From Alistipes sp. (lineage in GTDB: Bacteria; Bacteroidota; Bacteroidia; Bacteroidales; Rikenellaceae): a DNA stretch of 64,000 bases. The stretch is from contig JAGBEH010000001.1 of the NCBI GenBank assembly GCA_017937125.1, positions 186,001 to 250,000 of the forward strand. Reading direction: 5' to 3'. The notes under the pieces are model-generated. The model saw nothing but the letters and a program-made list of their open reading frames with translations, was not told the DNA's origin and made no database searches. Both the position numbers and the translations under genes were made by a program. Shown here one piece after another: positions 34,143-43,809 of this stretch (positions are counted from its first letter, which is position 1; every line of letters starts with the position of its first letter).

Positions 34143-35840
34143 ATGGAAATGAAGAATACCATTGATTTCCACCCGAAACTGTTTTCTGCCCTGCGCAATT
34201 ACTCCCGTTCGCAATTGAGTTCCGATATTATGGCGGGCGTCATTGTCGGAATCGTGGCGCTGCCGCTGGCGATAGCATTCGGTATCGCTTCGGGCGTCAG
34301 CCCCGAAAAGGGACTCGTAACGGCAATAGTGGGCGGTCTTATCGTCTCGCTGTTGGGCGGCTGCAACGTCCAGATAGGCGGCCCGACGGGGGCGTTCATA
34401 GTGATCGTCTACGGTATAATCGCCAAATTCGGCATCGAGGGGCTTGCGATAGCCACGTTCATCGCCGGTATAATCATGCTGCTTATAGGGTTGCTGAAAC
34501 TCGGTACGGTGATAAAATTCATACCTTATCCTATCGTGGTCGGGTTTACGGGCGGTATCGCGCTGACGATATTCACTACCCAAATCAAGGACCTGTTCGG
34601 GATGCGGATTACGGATATGCCTGCCGATTTCCTGTCGAAGTGGGCCGTATATTTCCAAAATATCGGAACGACGGACCTTTGGTCGCTCGGCATAGGCTTG
34701 GCCAGCATCGTTATAATAGTCTTTACGCCCAAGCTGTCGCGCAGAATCCCCGGTTCGCTGGTGGCTATCGTACTTATGACTGTCGTTTCGTTCCTGCTGC
34801 GTAAATACGCGGGCGTAACCTCCGTGGAGACTATCGGCGACCGCTTTACTATCGATGCATCGTTGCCGATGCCGTCGGGTATAAGTTTCAATATCGAGAC
34901 CATAAATATGCTCCTGCCTTCGGCCTTTACCATCGCGATTCTCGGCTCCATCGAGTCGCTGCTCTCGGCGACGGTTGCCGACGGCGTTACGGGCGACCGT
35001 CATAACTCGAATACCGAGCTTATGGCGCAGGGTGCCGCGAATATCATCGTCCCGCTTTTCGGAGGCATCCCCGTTACGGGCGCCATAGCACGTACGATGA
35101 CCAACATCAACAACGGCGGCCGTACGCCCGTGGCGGGTATCATCCACGCTGTCGTGCTGCTGCTCATACTGCTCTTCCTCTCGCCGCTGACGAAACATAT
35201 CCCTATGGCGTGTCTGGCAGGCGTGCTGGTTATGGTGTCGTACAATATGAGCGAGTGGCGTACGATACGCTCTATGATGCACAACCCCAAATCGGATGTC
35301 GTCGTGCTGGTTACGACCCTTGTGCTGACCGTGGTTTTCGACCTGACGATAGCTATCGAGGTCGGACTGGTTATGGCCATCCTGCTCTTTATGAAACGCG
35401 TGATGGAGAGCACGCAGATCAAGGTCATACGCGACCAGATGGAGGTGCATCACGACGGGGAGCGCCACGACGAGCAGCTGTCGATACCTGCGGGAGTGGA
35501 GGTGTATGAAATAGAGGGCCCGTTTTTCTTCGGCATAGCCAACAAGTTCGACGAAGCTATGCGCCGCGTGGGCGACTTGTCGCCGATACGTGTGGTACGT
35601 ATGCGCAAAGTGTCGTTCATCGATTCTACGGGCATTCATAACCTCGAGATATTCATCCGCTCGTCGCAGAAGGAGAACCGCGTCGTGATTCTTTCGGGTG
35701 TGAACGATACCGTCCGTTCTGCACTCGAGAAGGCGGGCGTGTGCGCGATGGTCGGCGAGGAGAATGTTTGCGACCATATCCACAAGGCTCTGGCACGTGC
35801 CGAGGCTGTAGCTGCGGAGCTGAAGGCCGCGAAGGCATAG
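34143..35840 (+). CDS. SulP-family inorganic anion transporter with STAS domain
   Basis: 565 residues. About 12-14 membrane segments come first, with SulP signatures: DIMAGVIVGIVALPLAIAFG, GGCNVQIGGPTGAF, and GGIPVTGAIARTMTNINNGGRTP before the last helices. A cytoplasmic STAS domain (about 440-550) follows with VRMRKVSFIDSTGIHNLE. Family members carry sulfate, bicarbonate, dicarboxylates or chloride; the specific anion is not evident and no sulfur-assimilation or carbonic-anhydrase gene is adjacent. Single-gene unit with its own promoter and terminator. Confidence 0.94.
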   Translation: MEMKNTIDFHPKLFSALRNYSRSQLSSDIMAGVIVGIVALPLAIAFGIASGVSPEKGLVTAIVGGLIVSLLGGCNVQIGGPTGAFIVIVYGIIAKFGIEGLAIATFIAGIIMLLIGLLKLGTVIKFIPYPIVVGFTGGIALTIFTTQIKDLFGMRITDMPADFLSKWAVYFQNIGTTDLWSLGIGLASIVIIVFTPKLSRRIPGSLVAIVLMTVVSFLLRKYAGVTSVETIGDRFTIDASLPMPSGISFNIETINMLLPSAFTIAILGSIESLLSATVADGVTGDRHNSNTELMAQGAANIIVPLFGGIPVTGAIARTMTNINNGGRTPVAGIIHAVVLLLILLFLSPLTKHIPMACLAGVLVMVSYNMSEWRTIRSMMHNPKSDVVVLVTTLVLTVVFDLTIAIEVGLVMAILLFMKRVMESTQIKVIRDQMEVHHDGERHDEQLSIPAGVEVYEIEGPFFFGIANKFDEAMRRVGDLSPIRVVRMRKVSFIDSTGIHNLEIFIRSSQKENRVVILSGVNDTVRSALEKAGVCAMVGEENVCDHIHKALARAEAVAAELKAAKA

Positions 35841-35860
35841 CGCATACGGAATATATGCGG

Positions 35861-35893
35861 GCGGGACGTCGGACTAAGACGTCCCGCTTTTTT
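35861..35893. terminator. Terminator between SulP and exchanger genes
   Basis: GCGGGACGTC and its complement around GGACTAA, then T6. It stands between convergent genes. Confidence 0.9.
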
Positions 35894-35896
35894 ACG

Positions 35897-36844
35897 TCAG
35901 TTTATCAGCTGCCATATATATGTACCGTAGATTATGAGCATCATAACGCCTTCGATGCGATTGATGCTGTGGCCGCGGAACGTGAATGCGAAGATGAACG
36001 GCAATACGGCGCTGAGAAGTACCATAACCATATCGACGAGGCTTATGTCGCCGAGCGTGAGCGGTGAAATCATCGCGCTGCCGCCGAGGATGAAGAGTAT
36101 GTTGAAGATGTTGGAACCGAGCACATTGCCCAGAGCCATACCTTTGCGCCCCTTGATTACGGAAGCCAGACTCGATGCGAGTTCGGGCAGCGATGTCCCG
36201 CCCGCGACGAGCGTTATGGCTATTACCGCCTCGCTTATTCCCATCCTGTGCGCCAGAGCGGAAGCGCCGTCTATGAACAGGCGGCTGCCGCCTATGAGGG
36301 CCGCAAGCCCTGCTACCGTCCAGAATACGGCTATGGGGGTTTTCATTCGCGGCACCGTGTTTTCCGCATCGTCCCGTTCACGGTTCGACGAACGTATCGT
36401 ATAGACGATCAATGCGATGTACAGGATGAACATAATCACCCCCTCGATGCGGCCTATGCGGTCCGTGTCCCCCGTATGCAACAGGGTGTCCGAGGCGGCG
36501 AGGAACAACAGCACCGAGGCCAAAAGTGTTATCGGGATGTCGAAACGGATGTTGTTCCTCGTCAGGGGTAGCGGCGATACCGTTGCGCACAACCCCAGAA
36601 TCAGGAATACGTTGAAGATGTTCGAGCCTACAACGTTGCCTATCGCCATATCGCTGCTGCCGCGCAGTGCGGCGGATATGCTGACGACAAATTCGGGCAT
36701 AGATGTCCCGACGGCCACGATCGTCAGGCCGATAATGAATTCCGACACGCGGAATTTTTCGGCTATGGCCGCCGCGCCTTCGGTAAGTCGGTCGGCACCA
36801 GCCAATACGAGTGCCAGTCCGATAACGATAAACAGAATATCCAT
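35897..36844 (-). CDS. Calcium/sodium antiporter (CaCA family, YrbG-like)
   Basis: 315 residues, about ten membrane segments in two inverted halves. Alpha-1: GLTIVAVGTSMPEFVVSI with GNVVGSNIFNVFLILG. Alpha-2: ITLVAGGTSLPELASSL with GNVLGSNIFNILFILG. These are the paired ion-coordinating Glu motifs of the family. It is the last gene of the six-gene minus-strand operon beginning with the TonB receptor at 43809, four bases after the DUF2156-GNAT gene. Ion preference (calcium/sodium) is by family only. Confidence 0.93.
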   Translation of the reverse strand: MDILFIVIGLALVLAGADRLTEGAAAIAEKFRVSEFIIGLTIVAVGTSMPEFVVSISAALRGSSDMAIGNVVGSNIFNVFLILGLCATVSPLPLTRNNIRFDIPITLLASVLLFLAASDTLLHTGDTDRIGRIEGVIMFILYIALIVYTIRSSNRERDDAENTVPRMKTPIAVFWTVAGLAALIGGSRLFIDGASALAHRMGISEAVIAITLVAGGTSLPELASSLASVIKGRKGMALGNVLGSNIFNILFILGGSAMISPLTLGDISLVDMVMVLLSAVLPFIFAFTFRGHSINRIEGVMMLIIYGTYIWQLIN

Positions 36845-36848
36845 AATT

Positions 36849-38261
36849 TTATAGTTCGGGTAGGGTCGTTGCCGTATCTTCGAGCCTTAACCGCCCATCG
36901 TCCTGCGAGAGTGTGCGGGTATCGTCGAGACGGCATATCATAGCCGTGTTTCGGTCCGCATCGCCCGACCCGAAATCGAAGTCGGTGTCGAACTCGATGC
37001 GGGTTCCCGTCTCCTCGAATCCGAACTGCCCGTAGAACCGTTTTACTTCATCGCCGCTCGGAATGAGTGCAGCCGCATCGAACGTCCTGCGCACCGAATC
37101 CATAGCCATATGCATAAGTGCCGTTGCGAAGCCTTTGCGGCGGTGGCGCGGGTCGGTGGCTACGGCGTAAATGTAGGCGATGCGCATTCCGTTTCCGCTG
37201 CGTAGCGGAACGACATGCAGCATCGACGCCAGTTCCCCCTCTTCGTAGTGCAGGAACGACCGTACATGCGGGCGGCAATTTATCAGAAAATTATCGACGA
37301 ATGTCTCGTCGTCGCCGAAAACGTCCGTCCACAGCCGTTTTATTTCGCGCTCCTCCCTGTCGAGCACCGCAGCCGTGATTTTAGATTGCAGCATAACGGG
37401 GTGGTACGACATTTTCGAACGCCGCAGCCCTTCGACACCCATATCCTCCTCGCGGTTGATGTATTCGTACCGCTCGGGAATGCGGCAGGCGAAGAGCCTG
37501 TTTATGGCGGGAAATATGCCTTCGTAGGCGGTGTCGGCCTTTTCTATGTGGATTACGAAGGTGTCGTCGTTTACGGGCGAGCCGTATGTGAATGCCGCGA
37601 TACGCCCTCCGATGCGTATCGCACCGCCCGTCAGACCCAGCTCGTCGAATTTGTCGAATCCGCGTTGCATAGCACGCCGCTCGGCGGTAATCGAGCTGTC
37701 GTCGCAATTCTCGTGGTGCCTGCACCATTCGCGTTCGAGAGCCATACATTCGTCCTTCATATCTGCCGTCAGCGGTTCGTAGCTATAGTCGTACAGGTCA
37801 TTGAAACGGTTGAGGTGGTTGCGCTTGGGCTGGTACTTGCGCCCCGTGAGATTGCGGAGATCTGCGGCCGCATATATATAGTCCGCAGCGCTGCGGTTGT
37901 CGGCGAATACGAACTTTTCGGGATATGCCTGCCGCAATAAGGCGGCGGCTTCGGATGTGAGACCCGTTATGCGCAGCGGCTGCCCGAGCGAGGCGGCATC
38001 GGATTCGAGCAGCGGTATCAGGCGTGTGAAATCCTCGCTCCCGCCAGCTCTCACAGGCTGCATATATGCCGTCAGCCTGCCGCCGTTTATGCGGTATCTT
38101 ACTATCAGGAATCCGTCGGCCTCCGCCCATTCGCTGCGGTATGTTTCCTGCCAGCAATATATGTTGGCGAAGGCCATGTCGCAGTTGCGGATACGGCTGC
38201 CTTTTATGTATTTGTCGAATACGGCCTTAGTTTCAGCCGTTACGGGGTGGAACTGTATCAT
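36849..38261 (-). CDS. DUF2156 (lysylphosphatidylglycerol-synthase-like) fused to GNAT acetyltransferase
   Basis: 470 residues in two parts. Residues 1 to about 295 match the DUF2156/LPG-synthase C-terminal type, a double-GNAT-like fold (DMAFANIYCWQ, YQPKRNHLNRF, INREEDMGVEGLRRSK), in which related enzymes transfer an aminoacyl group to lipid. Residues about 300-440 are a separate GNAT domain with the acetyl-CoA loop (YAVATDPRHRRKGFATALM, FYGQFGFEETG). The first 29 bases overlap the end of the LTA-synthase-like gene, so the two are translationally coupled. Possible lipid or envelope modification is inferred from domain type and neighbours; the acyl donor and acceptor are unknown. Confidence 0.82.
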   Translation of the reverse strand: MIQFHPVTAETKAVFDKYIKGSRIRNCDMAFANIYCWQETYRSEWAEADGFLIVRYRINGGRLTAYMQPVRAGGSEDFTRLIPLLESDAASLGQPLRITGLTSEAAALLRQAYPEKFVFADNRSAADYIYAAADLRNLTGRKYQPKRNHLNRFNDLYDYSYEPLTADMKDECMALEREWCRHHENCDDSSITAERRAMQRGFDKFDELGLTGGAIRIGGRIAAFTYGSPVNDDTFVIHIEKADTAYEGIFPAINRLFACRIPERYEYINREEDMGVEGLRRSKMSYHPVMLQSKITAAVLDREEREIKRLWTDVFGDDETFVDNFLINCRPHVRSFLHYEEGELASMLHVVPLRSGNGMRIAYIYAVATDPRHRRKGFATALMHMAMDSVRRTFDAAALIPSGDEVKRFYGQFGFEETGTRIEFDTDFDFGSGDADRNTAMICRLDDTRTLSQDDGRLRLEDTATTLPEL

Positions 38262-40188
38262 CGATAGTGTAATTTTTCCGTTTGGCGTGGCCGTAATACT
38301 GCTGTATCATAGCCTTTGTGCGCCTTTCGATACTGTCGCTCGGAATTTTACATATGAGATTATCGTGCCGTTCCGTGTCGTCGAGCGCATATATCGACTT
38401 TACGGAGTTTTCGTCGAACGAATAGAGGTATTTGTCGGTGACTGCCTTGTAGTTGCCGTCGAAGACTATCGCCGTCGGTTCGTCGCACGGCTCGTTGAAC
38501 ACATCGCGTCCGTATGCGAAATACGGCTCTTCGTTGCCGATAATGCCCAAAAGCGTCGGCATAATGTCGGCTTGGCTCGCCGTATGGTCGTAGCGTCCGC
38601 GCAGCGAGCCGTCGGGAGTGTGGAAAAATCCGATGATGTGCAGGTCGAATGGCGATACGCGGGTGCGCGGGGCGAACTTCTCGCTCGACACGTGGTCGGC
38701 GACGAATACGAATATCGTACGGGCGAACCACTCCTTGTCGCCGTTCTCGGCGAAGAAGCGGCGGAATGCGCCGTCGGTATACGCTGCACAGCGTTGTATT
38801 TTCGTTTTTCCCTCGGGCAACTCGGCGCGTCTGTCGTCGGGAACCACGAACGGGTGGTGCGAACTGAGCGTGAATATCGATGCGAAGAACGGCTCGGGCA
38901 GCGAGTCGAGTTCTTCGCCCATATAGCCTAAAAACGGCTCGTCCCATATGCCCCAATAACCGTCGAAATCGCCTTTGCCGTGCTTCCGTTCGTAGTCTTC
39001 CATACTGAATTGACGCTCGATGCCTGCCGCATTGGCATATGCTCCGAAGCCCATAGACCCGCGTTCCGAACCGCAGAAAAATGCGGTCGCATAACCCTTG
39101 TCGCGCAATATGCGCGGCAGCGGGCGGCTTTCGCCGAGCGATTCGGGCATGAGCATAAACGGTTTGCGCAATGACGGAATCGAACTCCATATTGCGGGCA
39201 GCGCCTGTATCGAGCGCTTGCCGTTGGCGTACATTTTCGTGAATACCAGCCCGTTGCGCATCAGCGAGTCGAGGAAAGGCGTATAGCCCTTGACCTCTTC
39301 GTCGGCGTAGATGTCGCCGCAGAGGTATGCGGAGTGTTCGGCGGACATGCTTTCCATTACGAAAATGACGATATTGCGGCCTTCGAATGACTTTTCGGAC
39401 GATTTTTGCGGAGTGGGGTAATGGTATGGCGTATATATTTCGGCAAGTTCCTCCTCCGAAAAGAATACGGTGCGTCCGTTTACGCCCGCACCTGCGGTAC
39501 GCAGTATGCAGAACGGATTACTCAGGACGATATTGGCTTTAGCCCCATCGACGGCGTATCCCATAGCGTTGGGTATTGCTATCGGACGTGTCATACGGCT
39601 GAAACCGCCTCGGACGCCTCCTATGGCGAGCGTGACGGCCGCCAGGAGGACCAACGTTCCTGCCGAGTAGTAGATGATGCGGTTCTCCGTGTGTTCTATC
39701 CGCGCCTTGCGCCGATAGCCCCACGCAAGGAGTGCTATGAGGGCGATGCCTGCAAGGACGAGGTACCAGTTCTCGGCCGCGAACTTCAGTACGAGCGCAA
39801 CCGAGTTGGAGTTGTCGGCGAAAAATATCTCTTCGGACGTAAACCGTTTCTGGGTGTATCGGAAATAGACAACGTCGCCGAGATTGACGGCTATGACCGC
39901 TGAATTGACTACAACGTAATACCAATACAGCATTTCGCGGTACCATCTGCGTTCGCGTACCCGAAACGGCAGCAGCGACAGCACGAGCCACAATCCGTCG
40001 GCATAAACGAGCGAAGCGGTATCGAATTGCAGGGCGCCCGCCATTAACGACGGGATTTCGCTCCACTCGAAAGAGCCGAACGATGCGATGTTGTAGCCGA
40101 CGAATACGAGACGGCACAACATCATTACGATATACAGCAATGCCACTCGCCTGACGGTGAGTGCCGTATATGTCCTGAAAGGGTTCAT
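38233..40188 (-). CDS. LTA-synthase-like membrane phosphotransferase / sulfatase-fold protein
   Basis: 651 residues. About five membrane helices fill residues 10-215, followed by a periplasmic alkaline-phosphatase-fold domain: NIVIFVMESMSAEHSAY (metal Glu), NGKRSIQALPAIWSSIP with Ser in the position of the catalytic Thr of LtaS, TLSSHHPF and FVFVADHVSS for metal ligands. Family members transfer phosphoglycerol or phosphoethanolamine to envelope glycans or lipids. In a Gram-negative this would decorate an outer-envelope glycan or lipid; the substrate is unknown. It starts seven bases after nadC and overlaps the next gene by 29 bases. Confidence 0.88.
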   Translation of the reverse strand: MNPFRTYTALTVRRVALLYIVMMLCRLVFVGYNIASFGSFEWSEIPSLMAGALQFDTASLVYADGLWLVLSLLPFRVRERRWYREMLYWYYVVVNSAVIAVNLGDVVYFRYTQKRFTSEEIFFADNSNSVALVLKFAAENWYLVLAGIALIALLAWGYRRKARIEHTENRIIYYSAGTLVLLAAVTLAIGGVRGGFSRMTRPIAIPNAMGYAVDGAKANIVLSNPFCILRTAGAGVNGRTVFFSEEELAEIYTPYHYPTPQKSSEKSFEGRNIVIFVMESMSAEHSAYLCGDIYADEEVKGYTPFLDSLMRNGLVFTKMYANGKRSIQALPAIWSSIPSLRKPFMLMPESLGESRPLPRILRDKGYATAFFCGSERGSMGFGAYANAAGIERQFSMEDYERKHGKGDFDGYWGIWDEPFLGYMGEELDSLPEPFFASIFTLSSHHPFVVPDDRRAELPEGKTKIQRCAAYTDGAFRRFFAENGDKEWFARTIFVFVADHVSSEKFAPRTRVSPFDLHIIGFFHTPDGSLRGRYDHTASQADIMPTLLGIIGNEEPYFAYGRDVFNEPCDEPTAIVFDGNYKAVTDKYLYSFDENSVKSIYALDDTERHDNLICKIPSDSIERRTKAMIQQYYGHAKRKNYTIDDTVPPRNG

Positions 40189-40195
40189 ATTCCAG

Positions 40196-41047
40196 CTAAC
40201 AAGCCTTGAGCGACATATCGAGCGACTTTATCTGGTGCGTCAGTGCGCCCACCGATATGAAATCGACACCCGTTTCGGCGTATTCGCGCAGCGTGTCGAG
40301 CGTTATGCCGCCGCTCGATTCGGTCTCGCAGCGCCCTGCGACCTTGGCTACGGCCTTGCGCGTCATTTCGGGCGAGAAGTTGTCGAACATTATGCGGTCC
40401 ACGCCTCCTGCGGCGAATACCTCGTCGATGTCCTCCAGCGAACGTACCTCGCATTCGACGGGAATATCGCGCCCCGTTGCCGCCAGATACTCTTTGGCTT
40501 TCGTCACGGCATTGCGTATCCCGCCCGCGAAGTCGATGTGGTTGTCCTTCAACAGTATCATATCGAAAAGCCCCATACGGTGGTTCTCGCCGCCGCCGAT
40601 CTTCACGGCCATCTTGTCGAGAACCCGCATCCCCGGGGTGGTTTTGCGCGTGTCGAGAACTTTGGTATGCAATCCTTTCAGCCTGTCCGCATATACGGCA
40701 GTCTGCGTAGCCACGCCGCTCATACGCTGCATAACGTTGAGCACTATGCGCTCGGCCTGCAACAGCGAACGTTCGCTGCCCGAGACGTAGAACGCTACGT
40801 CTCCCGCCTTTACGCGGTCGCCGTCCGAAAGTATCTGCTCGAAATTCATTTTCGGGTCGAGGCGTTCCAGTATTATGCGGGCGATCTCTATTCCCGCGAT
40901 TACCCCTTCCTGCTTGCACAGCAGTCGCATACGCCCCTGCTGTCCGGCGGGAATGCAGCAGAGCGAGGTGTGGTCGCCGTCTCCTATGTCTTCCTTGACG
41001 GCCAGTGCGATGAGTTCATCGACGAAAGGTCTGTATTCGGGTTTCAT
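40196..41047 (-). CDS. nadC: Nicotinate-nucleotide pyrophosphorylase (carboxylating)
   Basis: 283 residues, full length. It converts quinolinate and PRPP to nicotinate mononucleotide in de novo NAD synthesis. Motifs: LVKEDIG-like start (LAVKEDIGDGDHT), LNVMQRMSGVAT, DTRKTTPGMR, GGGENHRMGLFD, ILLKDNH, VECEVRSLED, ESSGGI and ISVGALTH. It lies within an otherwise envelope-related operon, six bases after the small lipoprotein gene. nadE is also in the window (51984-53906); nadA and nadB are not. Confidence 0.97.
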   Translation of the reverse strand: MKPEYRPFVDELIALAVKEDIGDGDHTSLCCIPAGQQGRMRLLCKQEGVIAGIEIARIILERLDPKMNFEQILSDGDRVKAGDVAFYVSGSERSLLQAERIVLNVMQRMSGVATQTAVYADRLKGLHTKVLDTRKTTPGMRVLDKMAVKIGGGENHRMGLFDMILLKDNHIDFAGGIRNAVTKAKEYLAATGRDIPVECEVRSLEDIDEVFAAGGVDRIMFDNFSPEMTRKAVAKVAGRCETESSGGITLDTLREYAETGVDFISVGALTHQIKSLDMSLKAC

Positions 41048-41053
41048 ATTCCT

Positions 41054-41497
41054 TTATCTTACTAAACTGCCTCTGTATCTGACATCGTATTTCATACATC
41101 TGAACTTTACGTTTACGGCCTCCTCGTCGGTCTCGCACTTGAAGTCGTAAAGCGTATAGTTCGGCATCGCCACTCCGTTGTGGTAGGGTATTGCCTCGGG
41201 CGTGTCGTTCTTGAAGAAATCGTCGTTGAAGCTGGCGTCGTACTGGTTTTCGAGGTTGCGCACCTCCATATCGAGATACGGCATACCGTCTATGAAACGC
41301 GTCTTGTCCATATAGAGCGTGTATTTCCCGTCGGGGTTCTCCATTAGACGCCATTCTACGCCGCTTTCGTGATAAACGTTCCTGCCTTCCGAATCGTAGA
41401 CCTCGATAACGTCTATCACGGGTATCAGATTGGGCTCTTTGTCGTCGCACGCCGTCATCGTCAGGAATGCGATGCCTAAAAGGATAAGTTTTTTCAT
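41054..41497 (-). CDS. Small lipoprotein of unknown function
   Basis: 147 residues from the ATG at 41497; the frame extends far upstream but that part only shadows the TonB receptor gene. Lipobox MTAC (Cys17) is followed by DDKEPN. The remainder is beta-rich and acidic with no recognised domain (VIDVIEVYDSEGRNVYHE, YLDMEVRNLENQYD). It lies 14 bases after the TonB receptor gene and six before nadC. The pairing with the receptor suggests a surface or periplasmic accessory to uptake; this is inference. Confidence 0.75.
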   Translation of the reverse strand: MKKLILLGIAFLTMTACDDKEPNLIPVIDVIEVYDSEGRNVYHESGVEWRLMENPDGKYTLYMDKTRFIDGMPYLDMEVRNLENQYDASFNDDFFKNDTPEAIPYHNGVAMPNYTLYDFKCETDEEAVNVKFRCMKYDVRYRGSLVR

Positions 41498-41511
41498 CGG
41501 TATCTGTGTCT

Positions 41512-43809
41512 TTATAAAATAATACTCAGCGTAATGCCGAACATACGCGGTTTGCCGCGCTGCAAAAATCGGTGCGAAATCGACTCGAAGTGGAATACGT
41601 CGTATTTCGTGCCCGTCAGGTTCCGCCCCCATATCTCTACGGCGTAATGCTTCTGCGAGAATTTCACCGAGCAGTCGAGCAGCGAATAGTACGGTTGCGA
41701 GAGGGTGTTTTCCTCGTCCCAGTAAATCCGCCCCGTGCCTTTGTATCCTGCGCTGAACGTTATGCGTTCGAGCCACGTGCTGTTTATCGCCAGTCCGTAC
41801 GAGATCCGTGCCGACGCGGTATGCTGCGGCGCATACGGTACCGTTTTGCCTGCATAGTCGTTTTTGCCGTTGCGGAACTCCGTGAACGAAGCATTCGTAT
41901 AACCGTAAGACAAATATACGTCGAAATTTTCGAACGGAGAAATCCGTGCCGACATTTCGCCGCCGAAACTCCGCGATTTGCCTGCGTTGGTCATCATCCG
42001 TCCCGTTGTCTGCCCTTCGGGGAAGACCGTCAGCTGACGGTCGCGGCAGTCGATGTAGAACAGTGCGAGGTCCGCCGCGAACCGTCCGTCGGCGCTCGAC
42101 AGATGCGAGCCTATTTCGAAATTCCAACTGTATTCGGGCTTGTACGACACCACCTTGTCTATGTCGAAATCGCGCGTCCAGTAGACGCCCATCTCGGCCA
42201 TCAGCATAGATTGTATCACCTCCGAGAACATTTGCGTGTTGAATCCGCCCGCCTTGTATCCCTTGCTTGCCGACGCATAGACCGAATTGCGGGCATCGGG
42301 GCGGAACGTGACGGTCAGTTTGGGCAATATCTCGAAGAACGATTTGCGCAGCGAGCCTTTCTTTGCGAAGGGTACGATGTGCGTCTGTCCGAACTGCGCA
42401 TCGGCATCGCTGCTGCAATCGTATCGCAGGTGCGCCTGCTCGAAATCGAAGCGTATGCCCGCCGCGATATCGAATTTCCCGAGCCGGACGTCTGATTCGT
42501 GGTAGACGGCCGCACCGTAGGACGGCATATCGAATCGGGAGTCGAACAACAGCTCGTCCGATGTGAATACGGGGCGTGGCATATATTCGGGTATATTGTT
42601 GATTATCAACTCTTCGATTCCCGTCTTCCTGAACCGTACGGGGGCATTCATATCGGTATGCCTGTAAAAGCCGAATGCTCCGCACAGCCAGCTGTACCGC
42701 CCCTTGCTTTTCGACCGCATCACGATCTCTTCGGTTACGGCGTGCTCGGTGCGGTCCTGCACGAGCGTAAAGTATGGCAGCGGCGTAAAGTCTTGGTCGA
42801 GAGTCATCTTGTCGTCGAGATACTGGTAGCCCGTGACGCTCGCCAGAGAAAATGCGGGTGTATCGTAGCGGAATGTCAGGCCGTTGCCGAGCGTCGTGCG
42901 GTCGTAGCCGCACGGGTCGTCGTAGCTTATCTCGCCGACCGACACGACATCGTCTACGACATCGTCGCCGTCGTTGCTCCGCCCCGCATAGGCATACGGG
43001 TAGCCGTCCTGCCGCGTAATCGAGAATGAGAAGGTGTTGTCGAGAGAGATGTTCCGCATATTGCGCCATTGGAGGCGGAAGCGTCCGCCGCCCTGCCGCT
43101 CGCCGTCGCAAAGCGAGTTGTCGAACATATTGCGGTAGAACCCGTCGGATCTGGAATAATAGGCCGCGACGGCCGTGCCGAATCGTTCGCCTATCTTATT
43201 GTATACCGATGCGCGGAATTTCATCGAGTTGGCCGATGCGTACTCGGCACCGATACGTATGCCGTTGAATGTGAACGGGGATATGGTGTATATGTTGATT
43301 ACTCCGCCCATAGTGTTGCGTCCGTAGAGCGTCGATTGCGGGCCGCGCAGGATCTCTATGCGCTCGACGTCGTTGAGGTCGAAATCGTAGGCATCCTTGT
43401 TCATCACGGGCAGGTTGTCTATATTCATTCCTATGACGGGCTGGTCGATGCGCGCTCCGAGCCCGCGGACGTAGACCGAAGAAGTCATACGCGAGCCGTA
43501 GTCGGGTATGAAGAAATTGGGGACCGTGAGCGATGCCTCTTTGAGTGCCGTGATGCGTTCGCGTTCGATGTCCGCAGAGTTGAAGAGCGAGATTGCTGCG
43601 GGCTGGTTGCGCAGTACGGCACTCTGCTTGACGGCCGTAATCTGGATGTGCTCTACCGTAATCATTGTATCCACGGGCGCGTGCAGCCCTTCGGCGGGAG
43701 TGCCTTTCCCTCCGACTGAAATATGCGATTTGTCGGCAGGCGTGCACAGCCCTGCGGCAGCGGCGCATAACGGCAGGAGCGCGAGCGGTATGGCGAGCAA
43801 TCTTTTCAT
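41512..43809 (-). CDS. TonB-dependent outer-membrane receptor
   Basis: 765 residues from the ATG at 43809 (MKRLLAIPLALLPLCAAAA signal). Plug domain about 60-190: EHIQITAVKQ (TonB box region), SSVYVRGLGARIDQPVIG, DVERIEILRGPQSTLYGRNTMGGVINI. The 22-strand barrel follows (SKGYKAGGFNTQMF, NFEIGSHLS, LSYGYTNASF), ending GITLSIIL. It has no carboxypeptidase-like N-terminal extension and no SusD partner, so it belongs to the siderophore/haem/cofactor type rather than the glycan SusC type. First gene of a six-gene operon including nadC. Ligand unknown. Confidence 0.93.
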   Translation of the reverse strand: MKRLLAIPLALLPLCAAAAGLCTPADKSHISVGGKGTPAEGLHAPVDTMITVEHIQITAVKQSAVLRNQPAAISLFNSADIERERITALKEASLTVPNFFIPDYGSRMTSSVYVRGLGARIDQPVIGMNIDNLPVMNKDAYDFDLNDVERIEILRGPQSTLYGRNTMGGVINIYTISPFTFNGIRIGAEYASANSMKFRASVYNKIGERFGTAVAAYYSRSDGFYRNMFDNSLCDGERQGGGRFRLQWRNMRNISLDNTFSFSITRQDGYPYAYAGRSNDGDDVVDDVVSVGEISYDDPCGYDRTTLGNGLTFRYDTPAFSLASVTGYQYLDDKMTLDQDFTPLPYFTLVQDRTEHAVTEEIVMRSKSKGRYSWLCGAFGFYRHTDMNAPVRFRKTGIEELIINNIPEYMPRPVFTSDELLFDSRFDMPSYGAAVYHESDVRLGKFDIAAGIRFDFEQAHLRYDCSSDADAQFGQTHIVPFAKKGSLRKSFFEILPKLTVTFRPDARNSVYASASKGYKAGGFNTQMFSEVIQSMLMAEMGVYWTRDFDIDKVVSYKPEYSWNFEIGSHLSSADGRFAADLALFYIDCRDRQLTVFPEGQTTGRMMTNAGKSRSFGGEMSARISPFENFDVYLSYGYTNASFTEFRNGKNDYAGKTVPYAPQHTASARISYGLAINSTWLERITFSAGYKGTGRIYWDEENTLSQPYYSLLDCSVKFSQKHYAVEIWGRNLTGTKYDVFHFESISHRFLQRGKPRMFGITLSIIL

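Noticed and set aside
41498-43111. Large N-terminal extension of the small lipoprotein frame
   Set aside because: It is an out-of-frame shadow of the TonB receptor gene; the lipoprotein signal starts at 41497.
41512-43809. SusC-type glycan receptor
   Set aside because: It lacks the carboxypeptidase-like N-terminal domain and SusC length, and has no SusD partner.
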